Assembly (NCBI GenBank): GCA_016712285.1
Contig: JADJRK010000001.1
Coordinates: 2,108,001-2,172,000 of the forward strand
DNA from: Planctomycetota bacterium
Lineage (GTDB): Bacteria; Planctomycetota; UBA8742; UBA2392
Length of the DNA: 64,000 nucleotides
Direction of reading: 5' to 3'
The notes under the pieces are model-generated. The model was given only the letters and a program-made list of their open reading frames with translations, did no database searches and was not told the DNA's origin. Made by a program: the position numbers and the translations under genes. Of the stretch, positions 24,103 through 33,866 are shown piece by piece (positions within the stretch are counted from its first letter, which is position 1; every line of letters begins with the position of its first letter).

Positions 24103-24704
24103 CGAAGTGCCTCCGATGTCTGGTTCAGCCCGCCATACAGGTTGGTGTCTTCGCCCTCGATGATCCGCACCGTGCCGTCCCCCAGGATCACGGCCGCGCA
24201 CACCAGCCCCTTGGTCGCACGGTAGTTCACTCGGCTTCGCACCCAGCCGGTTTCGACGTCGTGCACCATCACCCAGCGCTCGGGGTCGTGGCCCATAGGC
24301 ATCGTCGGCTGGTACGCCAATGGCCGCCCGGACAGCTGGCCCACGAGCGCGAAGTCTTCAGGCAGCAGCCCGGCGTACTTGAGTTCGTCGAGTGTCGCCG
24401 GCCAGCGCACGCCGCCGCCCATCGGGCCTTCGCGATAAGCGAGCAGGGCATCGGCCAACGTTTGCAGGTGCGCGATTGCTGCGTTGCGGTCGGTCGGCGG
24501 GTTCTGCCACGGGTCAACCGGGTACTCGTGGGCGAACTCACGCTCGGGCTTGTTGCTCTGCCCCGGCAGGACAAACACCCACACCAGGCCGCTGACCACT
24601 GCCACCAGGCACGCCAGAATGAACACAAACACGAGGTTGTTGCCCCGCGGCGGCTGCTTGGCCTCTAGCGGGACGTCGGAGACCTGTTTGGCTGGCGGTT
24701 GCAT
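24099..24704 (-). CDS. Single-pass membrane protein, unknown function
   Basis: The 201-residue product has a short cytoplasmic N-terminus and one transmembrane helix (about 24-45, FVFILACLVAVVSGLVWVFV). The soluble domain has a pilin/DUF1559-like look in its C-terminal part (HLQTLADALLAYREGPMGGG, then a short beta segment with VILGDGTVRII). It overlaps thiS by 4 bases, so the two are co-translated, although no thiamine role is apparent. The family is not recognised with confidence. Confidence 0.75.
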   Translation of the reverse strand: MQPPAKQVSDVPLEAKQPPRGNNLVFVFILACLVAVVSGLVWVFVLPGQSNKPEREFAHEYPVDPWQNPPTDRNAAIAHLQTLADALLAYREGPMGGGVRWPATLDELKYAGLLPEDFALVGQLSGRPLAYQPTMPMGHDPERWVMVHDVETGWVRSRVNYRATKGLVCAAVILGDGTVRIIEGEDTNLYGGLNQTSEALR

Positions 24705-24781
24705 GGCCTTACGTTAACCAACACGGGTGTCGCTGCCAGCGGGGGACGGGCACGAACGGTCAGCGAAAGTACAATCCGGCC

Positions 24782-25759
24782 ATGTACCCACTGCGCTTTC
24801 TACGCATCGAAGCCGCCAAGCCCTGGGCAGGTACGCGCCTGCGCCGGTTGTTCCCGGCGCAAGCAGCCGACGTGCCGCAGGGCACGGGCGAGTGGATTGA
24901 GGTATGCGACTTCCCGGGCCAGAGCAGCGTGGTCGCCAATGGCGAATGGCGTGGCCAGTCTCTGCACGACCTCGTGCGAACACACCGCAAGCAGTTGCTG
25001 GGCGAGCTCGCGGCTGAATCGCCCGATGACTTTCCGTTGTGCGTGAAATTCCTCGACACCGCACAGCCGCTGAGCATCCAGGATCACCCGTCAGATGTGC
25101 GCGAATCCGCCAACAAGCGCCTGATACAGCGCGGCAAGAGTGAGTGCTGGCTTGTGCTGGATGCCGCGCCGGGCGCTGTGATTTATCAGGGCCTGCGCGC
25201 TGGCGTGACACCCGCACAGTTCGGCGAAGCGCTGACCAACGGAGACCCGCCGGCACTGCTGAATGCGCGCGCAATCAAGCCGGGCGACTTTCTTTACAAC
25301 CCGGCCGGCATGGTCCACGCGATCGGCGCCGACGTTGCGCTGCTTGAGATTCAGCAGAACTGCGCCATCACTTACCGGCTTTGGGATTTCCCGCGTCCCG
25401 GTCACGCGGAAAAGCGCGAGATGCACGTGCAACAGGGGCTCGCAGCTGCGCGCTTTGATCTGCCGCAGCCGAAGATTCTGCCCACGCACGGCAACGACGT
25501 GCTGCTTGCGCCGGACGGACCGTTTGGCGTTCGCTCTCTGCGCGTCACCAGCGCGGCCCGCGAGGACAAAAGCTGGCCCGGGTTCACGCTGCACACCTGC
25601 CTGCAGCGCGAATGCGAAATCACCGGCCGCGCGCGCGACAACCTGCAGCCGACCATCCTGAAGCCCGGCGAAACGGTGCTGTGGCCCGCCGAGTTCACCG
25701 AGTTCGAACTGTACCCACGCGACGACTGCTGGCTGATCGTTTCGTGGGCCCGCGAGTAG
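24782..25759 (+). CDS. manA: Mannose-6-phosphate isomerase, class I
   Basis: The product is 325 residues. Zinc-site motifs of type I phosphomannose isomerase are present: LCVKFLDTAQPLSIQDHPSD supplies the Gln-His pair, PGDFLYNPAGMVHAIG the later His, and QQNCAITYRLWDF a conserved core. It interconverts fructose-6-P and mannose-6-P, feeding GDP-mannose and glycan synthesis. It reads away from the thi operon and is followed by the ferritin-like gene. The ribosome site is weak. Confidence 0.93.
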   Translation: MYPLRFLRIEAAKPWAGTRLRRLFPAQAADVPQGTGEWIEVCDFPGQSSVVANGEWRGQSLHDLVRTHRKQLLGELAAESPDDFPLCVKFLDTAQPLSIQDHPSDVRESANKRLIQRGKSECWLVLDAAPGAVIYQGLRAGVTPAQFGEALTNGDPPALLNARAIKPGDFLYNPAGMVHAIGADVALLEIQQNCAITYRLWDFPRPGHAEKREMHVQQGLAAARFDLPQPKILPTHGNDVLLAPDGPFGVRSLRVTSAAREDKSWPGFTLHTCLQRECEITGRARDNLQPTILKPGETVLWPAEFTEFELYPRDDCWLIVSWARE

Positions 25760-25826
25760 CCGCAAATCCCCGGCGCAATGCTGGCGCTTTGGCGCTTTGC
25801 GGGTTAAATGCAGTGTGGAGACGAGA

Positions 25827-26702
25827 ATGCTGCTGACACGGGACGAAATGGCCTTTGATTTTCGCGGCGCGAAGTTCGACCGCGTGAAAGACCGCGACCT
25901 GCTGGCATGGATCGCAAGCCAGTTTCTTTACGGCGAAGTCACGGGCATCCAGGTCGGCCACTGGATTCTGCATGCGCCCGATGTCGAAAGCGCCAAGTTC
26001 CTCGCGCGCCAGTGCATCGAGGAGTTGCAGCACGTCGATGTGTTCATGGAGTTTTTCAAGTGGCTTGGCGCGCGCCCGGTGAAAGTTCACCCGGTGGTGC
26101 GCATGCTCAGCAGCGAAAGCGCCGACTGGGAAGAACATTGCGCGCTGGAAATGGCCCAGGGCGAGGGCTTCGTGCTGATGATTTTCTACGCCATCATCGC
26201 CTGCATCGATGACGACAAGCTGGCCAAACGCCTCGATGCAGCCGCCCGGCAGGAAGAAGGCCACGTCGAATTCGGCGAGCAGCAGACGATGAAGGCGCTG
26301 GCCAAGAATCCCAAGCTGCGCAAGCGCCTGCTGGGTTTGCACCTGTTGAGCCTGTGGGTGATCAAGCGCTTCGAGAAGTGGATCGGCAAGCGCGTCGACC
26401 AGGACCACCCGGTGATGCGCATGATTCCCGAGTACCTGAAAACCATCATCGCCACGACCGACCTGCGGCTGCAACGCATGGGCATGACCAGCAAGCCTCT
26501 GGCCAAGTACGGCCGGCTGCAGACGTTCGCGCTGATCACGAGCGCGCTGGCCCGCAAAGGCCTGCGTAAGCTCGCGTTCTGGCGCTGGTTCGGCAAGAAG
26601 CGCCTGACCCACACTTACATGCACGACGCCTACCTGGCCGAAGTCATGAAACTCGCCGAAGTAAAGAACGCCGCCGGCATACCGGTCATCAAGGCGGCCT
26701 GA
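25827..26702 (+). CDS. Ferritin-like diiron protein
   Basis: The product is 291 residues, all-helical. Two E-x-x-H type pairs, EELQHVDVF and EEGHVEFGE, plus the intervening Glu in EMAQGEGF, fit the four-helix diiron ligand pattern of ferritin-like oxidases and hydroxylases. The C-terminal third is basic. The substrate is unknown; related proteins include AurF-like oxygenases and ferritin-like domain proteins of unassigned role. I chose the ATG at 25827, which has GGAG 6 bases upstream, over the TTG further upstream. Confidence 0.82.
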   Translation: MLLTRDEMAFDFRGAKFDRVKDRDLLAWIASQFLYGEVTGIQVGHWILHAPDVESAKFLARQCIEELQHVDVFMEFFKWLGARPVKVHPVVRMLSSESADWEEHCALEMAQGEGFVLMIFYAIIACIDDDKLAKRLDAAARQEEGHVEFGEQQTMKALAKNPKLRKRLLGLHLLSLWVIKRFEKWIGKRVDQDHPVMRMIPEYLKTIIATTDLRLQRMGMTSKPLAKYGRLQTFALITSALARKGLRKLAFWRWFGKKRLTHTYMHDAYLAEVMKLAEVKNAAGIPVIKAA

Positions 26703-26732
26703 GCGATTCGATAATCTTCACAGAAGTCTCGA

Positions 26733-26760
26733 CCAGCCCCGGCAGTGATGCCGGGGCTGG
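26733..26760. terminator. GC hairpin terminator after the ferritin-like gene
   Basis: CCAGCCCCGGCA and TGCCGGGGCTGG form a near-perfect inverted repeat about 30 bases after the stop. The U-run is poor. Confidence 0.6.
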
Positions 26761-26783
26761 AATGCAACGGGCAACTGTGACTG

Positions 26784-26795
26784 TTGACGCGTCAA
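26784..26795. promoter_or_regulatory. Third copy of the TTGACGCGTCAA palindrome
   Basis: A perfect 12-bp palindrome identical to the core of the site at 6705-6716. It lies 81 bases upstream of the small GTG-initiated ORF and could serve as operator or -35 for it. Confidence 0.5.
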
Positions 26796-26875
26796 GGTTT
26801 CGGAAACAAATCGGGCTGGCCGTGCGTTCTATTCGCGATGCGTTTGGACGTTGATTTCTGACTTCGGAGAGAGCC

Positions 26876-27112
26876 GTGTTAGCCCCCTTTTCTTCTTTTG
26901 AATCACCTTTGGCCGGCGTTGAGTTGCGCCGGGACAAACCCGTTTCGCGCCAGGCTTACGCCCGTCGCAACCGCCCAAGCCTGCGTGCCCGCATGGCCGA
27001 CGCTGTGCTCTACCGCGCACTGAAGCTCGTTCGCGTGGCACTGCGCAAACGCAGGCAGCGCCGCCGCGCCCGTTGCGCCACGCCGCTGGCCCGCATGTCG
27101 GGCTGTGCGTAG
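26876..27112 (+). CDS. Small basic protein, unknown function
   Basis: The product is 78 residues, starting at GTG 26876 with GGAGAG upstream. Its C-terminal half is a strongly Arg-rich helix (ALKLVRVALRKRRQRRRARC). There is no recognisable domain. It has its own upstream region containing the palindromic site at 26784. It may be a nucleic-acid-binding peptide, or a chance frame; codon use looks normal for this genome. Confidence 0.5.
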   Translation: MLAPFSSFESPLAGVELRRDKPVSRQAYARRNRPSLRARMADAVLYRALKLVRVALRKRRQRRRARCATPLARMSGCA

Positions 27113-27219
27113 CCGCAACACCGGGTAACGCCGTTCCAGATTCAAGAATTCTTCGCCGGTAACAGGTGCTGATGCCCCGCGCTCTGCCCTACAATGCCTT
27201 GCTCAATCGGGAGCGGGCG

Positions 27220-29393
27220 ATGAATGGTTCCAGAGTCAACGTGGTGCTGCTGGCGGTCACAGTGGTGGCCGTCGCGTTTGGCGTGTACGGCTTTCTCTTT
27301 GGCGGCAGCGTGACCCCGACACCAGTCGCCGCGCCATCCCCTGCGGACTTGGCCCACGACCAACGGACACGTGCCGACACATCTGGCACCGGACCCGATG
27401 CGGATACAGACAAACCGGCGGATGACCAGAAGCCCAACAAGCCGAAGGCAAAGATGCCTGCCGGCGATACCGACCAACCCGGCCCGGATGAACCGGACGC
27501 ACCCAAGGCACCGTCTGAGCCCCATGGCGACGGGGTCATCGAGGGCACCGTGCTCGACCCGACAGGTCTGCCCATGGAAGGTGTGCTGCTGACTGCATTG
27601 CGCAGCAAAACCCAGGGCAGCGGCCGGAATGTTGCGTACACCTTTGGGCGAAATGAATCGGCGGAAGACCTGCGGCGTGCCGCAGAGCGGCTCAGGCTGG
27701 CAACGCGGGAAGCCGTTTCGGGCAAAGAAGGCGCATTCAAGATCGAGGGCGTATCACCTGACGACCTGTACACGGTAAGCGCGGTGGATGAAGCCTGGGG
27801 CACAGCTCAGTATGGCGGCGTCGTAGCCGGCCAGCGCATTGTGCTGCAGTTTACGCTGTCACCGATCACCTCTGGCACCGTGCACGACGAACAGGGCAAC
27901 CCGCTCGTCACCCGCTACAGCTACAGCTGGGGAGACGAGTTCAACCAGGACCGGGTGTTGCAGCCGAGTGGCCGGTTCCTCATCCGCTGGACCAGCGAGA
28001 GACTGGAACGCGTCCGCCTTGAGTGCGACGGGTTCATTCCGTCCGACGCAATGGACAAGAGTTACCGTGATCGCCGAGACGTGAAAATCATCATGAGTCG
28101 CGCGCCACTGCTGCACGCACCGTATGCTCTGAAGGCGGCGAACCGGTGCGGCTGGCCAGGGTGAATGTCCATGCAATCGAAGAGGCGGCAGGAGAGCTTC
28201 CCGAAGAGCAGGGCCAGCGTCAAACCGACGCGCTGGGCCGCTTTGCCTTCAATTCTCTGCGCCCGGGCAAGTACCGGGTGACCGCCCGGATGCAGGGCGA
28301 GAGCAAGACCGCATTCGCCGACGTCGATCTGCGCGAAGACGTCAAGCTGGCCCTCGTGCTCGACCCCGGGCCAACGCTGACCGTGCGGGTGCTTGATGCC
28401 GAAAAGCGCCCCGTGGGCGGCACCAACGCCTACCTGCGCGACACCGCCGGGGAATGGATTGAGACAACGACCTACGAGACCGAAACACCTGGCGAGACCA
28501 TCTTCTGTGGTCTGGCGGCTGGCCCGCTTCAACTCACGGTTACGGCGCCGGGCTATGCCATCCAGTGGTTTGACGTGGACATGCGGACGGGATCACAGAC
28601 CATGAACGTCACGCTCAAGCGCGGCGGAAGCGTTTCCGGGCGCGTACTTGACGGTGCAGCGGCAGCCGTGCCTTCCATTCAGATCAGGTTTCGACCTGAC
28701 GGCAGCACGTTCAGGGGAAGCGCGATCTCGGACACCACAGACGAAAAGGGCGGCTACAGCGCAAGCGGGCTGCTTCCCGGAACCTGGATCGTCGAGATCG
28801 CCCGCGGCTGGGACGCCGAAACGCTGGTTACCGACACGCTCATGATCACCGAAGGCGAGAACCTGCGCGACTTCACGATCAGTGACTCGAGCCGAATTCG
28901 CCTGAGCATCACACTGGACGGTCAACCGCCTGCGGATTGGCTGCGGGTGTGGATTTATTCCGAAGATTCCGACGTGCCTAGGGAGGAGTGGGTCAACAGC
29001 AGCGATCGCAACCGCGTCATCTCTCTCGAAGAGGGCACCTACCACATATGCGCGCAGAGTGAAACGCACGCATCGCGGATGGTGCAGGTACGGGTCGCGC
29101 AAGGCGAAACCGAGGTGGTACTGCCATTGCACAAGCCCAACGCCATTCGCATCAACTGGCTTGAAACTGGCAGTGGGTATTCGCGCGGCGGCGCAATGGA
29201 GGGCGACTTGATTTTGACCTGCAATGCCCAGGAGGTGTCGGACAAAGCCTCAATGCAGCGAATCATCAATGATTCCGCAAACCGGCCTGAAGTGACCGAG
29301 CTTACGGTGGTCATGCAGCGAGGCGGCAAGCAGGTCACGGCAAAGTGGTCCAAATCGCTGCCCATTCCGGAAACCGGTCCAGCGGTACGATAG
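27220..29393 (+). pseudogene. Membrane-anchored carboxypeptidase-regulatory-like protein, frameshifted near 28117
   Basis: Two overlapping frames together encode one protein of about 724 residues. Frame 1 starts at ATG 27220 with a GGGAG ribosome site. It has a transmembrane anchor (about 8-28), an acidic Pro-rich linker and beta-sandwich repeats, then goes out of frame and stops at 28164. Frame 3 continues to 29393. Adding one G beside 28117 restores LLHGTVCSEGGEPVRLARV, a textbook CarboxypepD_reg signature. The shift is therefore a single-base deletion, either a sequencing error or true decay. The remaining repeats (GRVLDGAAAAVPSIQIRF and others) are the same domain type, and a relative lies next door. 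Confidence 0.8.
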
Positions 29394-29517
29394 GTGTATG
29401 AAGTTTATGCACAGCAAGCACTTACAATATCACCACAAAAGGTGGTAGCTATTTGAGGATTCGCTGGAACTTTGGCACGGCTTATCGCGTACTTAGGTGG
29501 GTGCGCGGAGGAGCGAG

Positions 29518-30870
29518 ATGCATTCTTCTAGATTGACGATCACGGGCATTTTGGCGCTGCTGATTGGCGGCGCCGTGTTCGCGGGCAGCCTGTACTTCGC
29601 CGAAGCGAGCGAAAGCAATGCCATTCGCGCCTGCGTCGGGACAGAAGACATCGCAGAATGCAGCGTGCTTGAACCACCCCCCAAACCCCGTGAACCCGTC
29701 ACGATCACACTGCCCACGGACATCGACAAGCCGGTCGGCCCGGTAGACGAGCAGGCGCTGCTCAAGACAGATGCAGAGGCAGAGGACACCGATACTGACC
29801 CAACAGACGAATTGCCGCCGGAACTGACCGAGAAAGAGAAGGTCGTCGCCGAGCTCACCGAGCTGCTTGAGAAGGTCGGGAAGGGCCAGATTGAAGGCAC
29901 TGGCCCCGAGACGTTTCCGTTCACCGTGACGATTTCAGGGCGCGTGATCGACGACGCCGGCCGCGGCGTGGATGGCGCACAAGTCTCGGCACGCTTCAGT
30001 TACACCTATGCAAAGCCGACCGCCCCCGAAGAAAGCTCGCGTCGGCGCAGCACAAGAACTTCTGCCACGAATGTCGGCGTTGTTGCCACCACGGACGCCG
30101 GCGGCCACTACACAGCCACGATCACGGCCAAGCTTCTGTCCAAGGTAGACCTGGTGACCGTGGCCATGAGCGCCACGGCTGACCTGTTTGCACCCGGCGC
30201 AGCCGTTCTGGTCAAGGACTTGAAAGAGGCAGAACAACGCACGGGCGTTGACTTGTCGATGTTCGGCGCGGGCATGGTGACCGGCCGCGTGGTGGACCGC
30301 CAGGGCAACCCGCTCAAGGGCGTAGTCGTGAGGGGCATAGAGGCGCGGAACACAGGCGGCAATAAAATGAGCGAACCCGTGCGCCGGTCCGCTATTGCGA
30401 CGCTGGTTGCCCCGACCGATGCCGACGGAAAGTTCAAGATCACCGGCCTGATCGCCGGCGACTGGGTGTTCTTTGCCACCAGCAAGACGCACCAGGAACC
30501 TGACCAGCCTGAGAAGCTGACGGTGCTCGCCGGCAGCGAACATGTCCTGCCCGATATCGTGATGGCGCCGTTCACCAGCGTGCGTGTGCGCCTGCTGCAT
30601 GAAGACGGCACCGCTGTAACCGAGCGACCGAGCGTGACGTTCTACTTCAAGCATGGCAACAACAGCACGCGGGGTCTGGTCGGCCGCGCGGACGCCGAGG
30701 GCTACGTGACCGTCACGCGTGTGCCCGCCGATGCCACGGAATTCACGCTCAGCCCGCGCGGCTACGAAGCCATCGCAGGCAACTATTTGCGCCTGATCGA
30801 GGGCCAACTGAATGAGGCCGGCGAACACCGGGTGCGCCCGGTGCCGGCCAAGGTCAAGAAGTCTCGTTAG
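29518..30870 (+). CDS. Membrane-anchored protein with carboxypeptidase-regulatory-like domains
   Basis: The product is 450 residues. An N-terminal hydrophobic anchor (about 6-26) is followed by an acidic linker to about 110. At least two Ig-like CarboxypepD_reg domains follow, starting at VTISGRVIDDAGRGVDGAQV and GRVVDRQGNPLKGVVVRG. Such domains occur in surface or periplasmic proteins with structural or binding roles. The ATG at 29518 has GGAGGAG upstream. It is similar in layout to the frameshifted gene just upstream and probably arose from the same ancestor. Its stop overlaps that of the convergent gene by 4 bases. Confidence 0.85.
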   Translation: MHSSRLTITGILALLIGGAVFAGSLYFAEASESNAIRACVGTEDIAECSVLEPPPKPREPVTITLPTDIDKPVGPVDEQALLKTDAEAEDTDTDPTDELPPELTEKEKVVAELTELLEKVGKGQIEGTGPETFPFTVTISGRVIDDAGRGVDGAQVSARFSYTYAKPTAPEESSRRRSTRTSATNVGVVATTDAGGHYTATITAKLLSKVDLVTVAMSATADLFAPGAAVLVKDLKEAEQRTGVDLSMFGAGMVTGRVVDRQGNPLKGVVVRGIEARNTGGNKMSEPVRRSAIATLVAPTDADGKFKITGLIAGDWVFFATSKTHQEPDQPEKLTVLAGSEHVLPDIVMAPFTSVRVRLLHEDGTAVTERPSVTFYFKHGNNSTRGLVGRADAEGYVTVTRVPADATEFTLSPRGYEAIAGNYLRLIEGQLNEAGEHRVRPVPAKVKKSR

Positions 30871-31151
30871 TCCTGGCGGCGCAACTGCATCAATTCGCGC
30901 TTCACGCGGCGCTCGGCCAGTTCGAGCAGCCAGATGAACAGCAATGAACCCAGTGCCACCACAGCCGCCATGGGCGCGCTGTCCGTCAACACGCCAACTG
31001 TCGGGATCATCACCATCGCGCTGAAGCAGCACAGGTTGATGAACTGCTTGAAGCCGCGCAGACGCGCCAGGCAATAGCGCTCGTTGCGTTGCGTGCAGCG
31101 TGCCGCGAGGCGCTGCGCTGCCCGTTTTCCGCTTTCGATGTAGGCCTTCAC
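30867..31151 (-). CDS. Small two-helix membrane protein
   Basis: The product is 94 residues with two hydrophobic helices (FINLCCFSAMVMIPTVGVLT and AAVVALGSLLFIWLLELA), flanked by basic N- and C-terminal tails. No family is recognised. Its ATG overlaps the stop of the next upstream gene as ATGA, so the two small membrane proteins are translated together and may interact. Confidence 0.72.
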   Translation of the reverse strand: MKAYIESGKRAAQRLAARCTQRNERYCLARLRGFKQFINLCCFSAMVMIPTVGVLTDSAPMAAVVALGSLLFIWLLELAERRVKRELMQLRRQD

Positions 31152-31570
31152 GCCTCGCCCTCATGTGCCCGTCGGCGCTGATTTTCTGCGCGCAACAGCA
31201 GGCGCTCGCCCGCACTGCGCCGCCGAATCGCGCGCTCGATGCCGCAGACTGCAAAGTATACCCCACCGATTGCCAGCGTTGAACCCAATACCCACCAGCC
31301 GGACCACATGATCGCATCTTCCGCGTGGCCATGTTGGCGGCTGGCGAAGTACATGCAAAATGCCGCGATCACCGAGAACGCAAGCACCAGCCCTGTCGCC
31401 AGTGCCATGTCGCGGCGGCTGCGGGTTTTTGCGCGCATGCCCATGTGTTGCTGCCAGTCTGCGTCGTGGATTGTCGCATGCATCTGTTCACGCGTCCTGC
31501 GTTGCGCTGCCAGTACTGCGGCATGCCGCGCGCTCTCACGGTAGGGCGGGATGGGGTCCTCGCCTTGCAT
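31148..31570 (-). CDS. Small two-helix membrane protein, partner of the downstream gene
   Basis: The product is 140 residues. A polar, His/Arg-rich N-terminal 50 residues is followed by two transmembrane helices (DMALATGLVLAFSVIAAFCM and WVLGSTLAIGGVYFAVCGIE) and a basic tail. It overlaps the following small membrane gene by 4 bases. No family is recognised; the ribosome site is weak. Confidence 0.7.
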   Translation of the reverse strand: MQGEDPIPPYRESARHAAVLAAQRRTREQMHATIHDADWQQHMGMRAKTRSRRDMALATGLVLAFSVIAAFCMYFASRQHGHAEDAIMWSGWWVLGSTLAIGGVYFAVCGIERAIRRRSAGERLLLRAENQRRRAHEGEA

Positions 31571-31621
31571 GCCGGTATTGTAGCTTGTGGCGTGGCTCTA
31601 TGGACAGGAAGCGACGGGCGC

Positions 31622-32098
31622 TTACTCGATCACTGCCAGCAGACGGCCCTGGCCGTCGCGATAGATGGGTTTGCCTTCTTCGTTGCGCGTGGGGTACTTC
31701 AGCTTGACCGCCGTGCCGTACGTCCACTTGTTCATGCGCTCATCCAGCAGCCGTTGCTCTTCCCAGCCGTCTTCGCGCGGTGCCTCACCGACCAGCGCCA
31801 CGGTTTCACGCTTGGCACCGGCCTCGATCACCAGTGTCGCGGAGTCCACCCAGCGCAGCACCGTGCCCTCGCCGGGGCCGGCTGGCTGTTCCTTCGGGGG
31901 CTCTTTGGGCTTCACGACTCGGCCCGTTTCAGGGTCCGTGGCTTCGCCGCCGTTGGACTCGCGCGGCTGTTCGTTGGCGCGGGGGTCTTCGCCGCGGGCA
32001 ATGGCTGCGGCTTCGGCTTCTGTGGGTTCATAGCCGATTACGCCGGCGCAACCGGCAAGCATGCAAGAGAAGATCAGAAAAATGGCAAGGCGACCCAT
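31622..32098 (-). CDS. Lipoprotein with a degenerate staphylococcal-nuclease-like domain
   Basis: The product is 158 residues. A signal peptide ends in the lipobox MLAGC. After a Pro/Glu-rich linker, the region from about 85 follows the SNase order (VLRWVDSATLVIEAGAKRET, then VALVGEAPRED, then GQGRLLAVIE). The catalytic Asp of the usual DGDT motif is replaced (VDSAT), so nuclease activity is doubtful. The ATG at 32098 is set by the signal peptide. It follows the surface protein at 32140 on the same strand. Confidence 0.68.
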   Translation of the reverse strand: MGRLAIFLIFSCMLAGCAGVIGYEPTEAEAAAIARGEDPRANEQPRESNGGEATDPETGRVVKPKEPPKEQPAGPGEGTVLRWVDSATLVIEAGAKRETVALVGEAPREDGWEEQRLLDERMNKWTYGTAVKLKYPTRNEEGKPIYRDGQGRLLAVIE

Positions 32099-32139
32099 GG
32101 CCGAATCGTAGCCACGGGCCGCCTTGGAACAAGCAGGAG

Positions 32140-33603
32140 TCAGGTGCGCGTACGCGACGCCACGCGTGATGCCGCAACCAGACCAAACAACGTCAACAGC
32201 AGCAGCCAGACGCCGGAGCCGTGGCCTGAAACACAACCGCCGCCGTTGGAGGTGCCAGAACCGTTTCCAACACCGACGTTGGCGCCGGTAGCGGTCACCT
32301 GTACCCGGAACGGCTCACGCTCGCTGCCGTCCATGTGCGGGATCAGGATCGTCGCGCTGCGCACGCCGTTGGCGAGTGGCGTGAAGCGCACGATCAGGGT
32401 TGTTGTCTGCGCCGACGTAACCGTGGTCGAGTACGCAGCCAGCTCAACAGTGAAGTCAGCGTCGCCTTGCACCGTCGGCGTGCCCAGCGTCAGGTCCGCC
32501 CCGGGCACATAGCCGATCCATGCAAAGTAGCCGACATCTGCGTTGCAGATCGTCAGCGTCAGCGTCGCCGAGTTGCCGCCGTCGACGGTGCCCAGGTCGC
32601 GGTTGCCTGTGGCAGGCGCGTTCTCGGCCATGTGAGAGCCCGTGTAAGCTGGCGGCGTCGGGTTGTTGTCAAAGAACGGTCCGCTGTTGTCGCAGACCCG
32701 CAGTTGCCATGCCTCGGTGATGCCCTCGCCGAGAAGCTGCACCACGAACGGGCTGGCGTTCACGCCGTCGTCCTGCGTGAGCTGCAAAGCGCCGGCATGT
32801 ATGCCGACAGTGGCTGGGTCGAAGGCCACCCGCACTTCAGCGGCGGCGCCGGCTGGCACCGTCGCGACGAACCCCGACAGGTCGAGCGCAAATTCGGCGC
32901 TGCCGGTGGTCAACACCGGGGTGCCAAGGTGAAGATCCGGCGCACCCATCGGCGCGTCGTTTCTCAGCCACAGCACAAGCACCGCGGTCGGGCCCGCAGA
33001 GAGCTTGCGCCGTCCAAACTCGCGTCCATTGCCGGACGACTGGTTGTGGTAGACGCGTGTGCCGGCAGGCGTTGACTCGTGAACGCTGAGATATGAAACA
33101 GCCGCCGCGGAAGTGCTGCCCTGTACGTTTACGCGAAAGTCCACGTAAGTGCCCGGGTATTGGTAGGGATCGGACTCCCACGTGTACGTCACCGTGCCCG
33201 AGAACGAGCCTGCCGACTGGGGCGTAAACCGCACCTTGAACTCGGTCTCGCTACCAGTGGCGACGCCGGTCGTGACGAAGCCGGTCGTGTCGATGTCAAA
33301 GTTTGCCCCGCCTGCGGTCAGCGTTGGCGTGGTCATGTACAGCGTGTCGCCGCCCCCGAACATCGTGGTGACACTGCGAATCCGGATCGTGACCCAGTCC
33401 GACGCGTTGCCGACCAGCGTCGGGCGAAACACCCGCCCATAGTCGGCTGCATCGTTGTCGTATAGCGGCGTGACCGTGGCGCCGGCTGAGGTCTCGTCGA
33501 CCTCCATGACCGGGCCGGGGTAAGCGGGTGGTGTTGGACTCGGGTTTGCCATCAGTACCGGCGCAAGCAAAAGCAGCGCCGGCAGCATTGCTGCCTTGAG
33601 CAT
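32140..33603 (-). CDS. Secreted choice-of-anchor D-type protein with a Cys-containing C-terminal sorting tag
   Basis: The product is 487 residues. A signal peptide is followed by three or four beta-sandwich repeats of the choice-of-anchor D / ASH type (for example FKVRFTPQSAGSFSGTVTYT and TTLIVRFTPLANGVRSATIL). The C-terminus has a Gly/Ser-rich stretch, GGGCVSGHGSG, one hydrophobic helix and an Arg-containing tail (SRVASRTRT). This tripartite Cys-helix-Arg layout resembles MYXO-CTERM or GlyGly-CTERM sorting signals processed at the membrane. GGAGGAG precedes the ATG at 33603. Another protein at 59906 has a similar tag. Confidence 0.82.
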   Translation of the reverse strand: MLKAAMLPALLLLAPVLMANPSPTPPAYPGPVMEVDETSAGATVTPLYDNDAADYGRVFRPTLVGNASDWVTIRIRSVTTMFGGGDTLYMTTPTLTAGGANFDIDTTGFVTTGVATGSETEFKVRFTPQSAGSFSGTVTYTWESDPYQYPGTYVDFRVNVQGSTSAAAVSYLSVHESTPAGTRVYHNQSSGNGREFGRRKLSAGPTAVLVLWLRNDAPMGAPDLHLGTPVLTTGSAEFALDLSGFVATVPAGAAAEVRVAFDPATVGIHAGALQLTQDDGVNASPFVVQLLGEGITEAWQLRVCDNSGPFFDNNPTPPAYTGSHMAENAPATGNRDLGTVDGGNSATLTLTICNADVGYFAWIGYVPGADLTLGTPTVQGDADFTVELAAYSTTVTSAQTTTLIVRFTPLANGVRSATILIPHMDGSEREPFRVQVTATGANVGVGNGSGTSNGGGCVSGHGSGVWLLLLTLFGLVAASRVASRTRT

Positions 33604-33866
33604 TGTCGTCTCCTCCAGAAAAGTGCCAGTGTCCTCGCGGGGCACTAAGCAACCCCTGTGCCAAGGCAGGAAAGCGCGTCACGGGGCGGGGATTCGGCCG
33701 GTGCGGCTACCGTTTCGTCACCAGCGGTTGCTTGCAGGGTACGCCGGGCCCAGCGGTCCTGGGCCGCCGGACCTGACGCTCGCAAGCCCAGTCCGGTGAC
33801 TTGTTATGCAATGCGTGCCTGACTAGCATGACGCCCCCAAGGCAGACCGTAAGCACGAGGGAGAAC

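Noticed and set aside
29470..29500. Sigma54 promoter (TTTGGCACGGCTTATCGC)
   Set aside because: The -24 part fits but the -12 element lacks the TTGC core, so it is probably chance.
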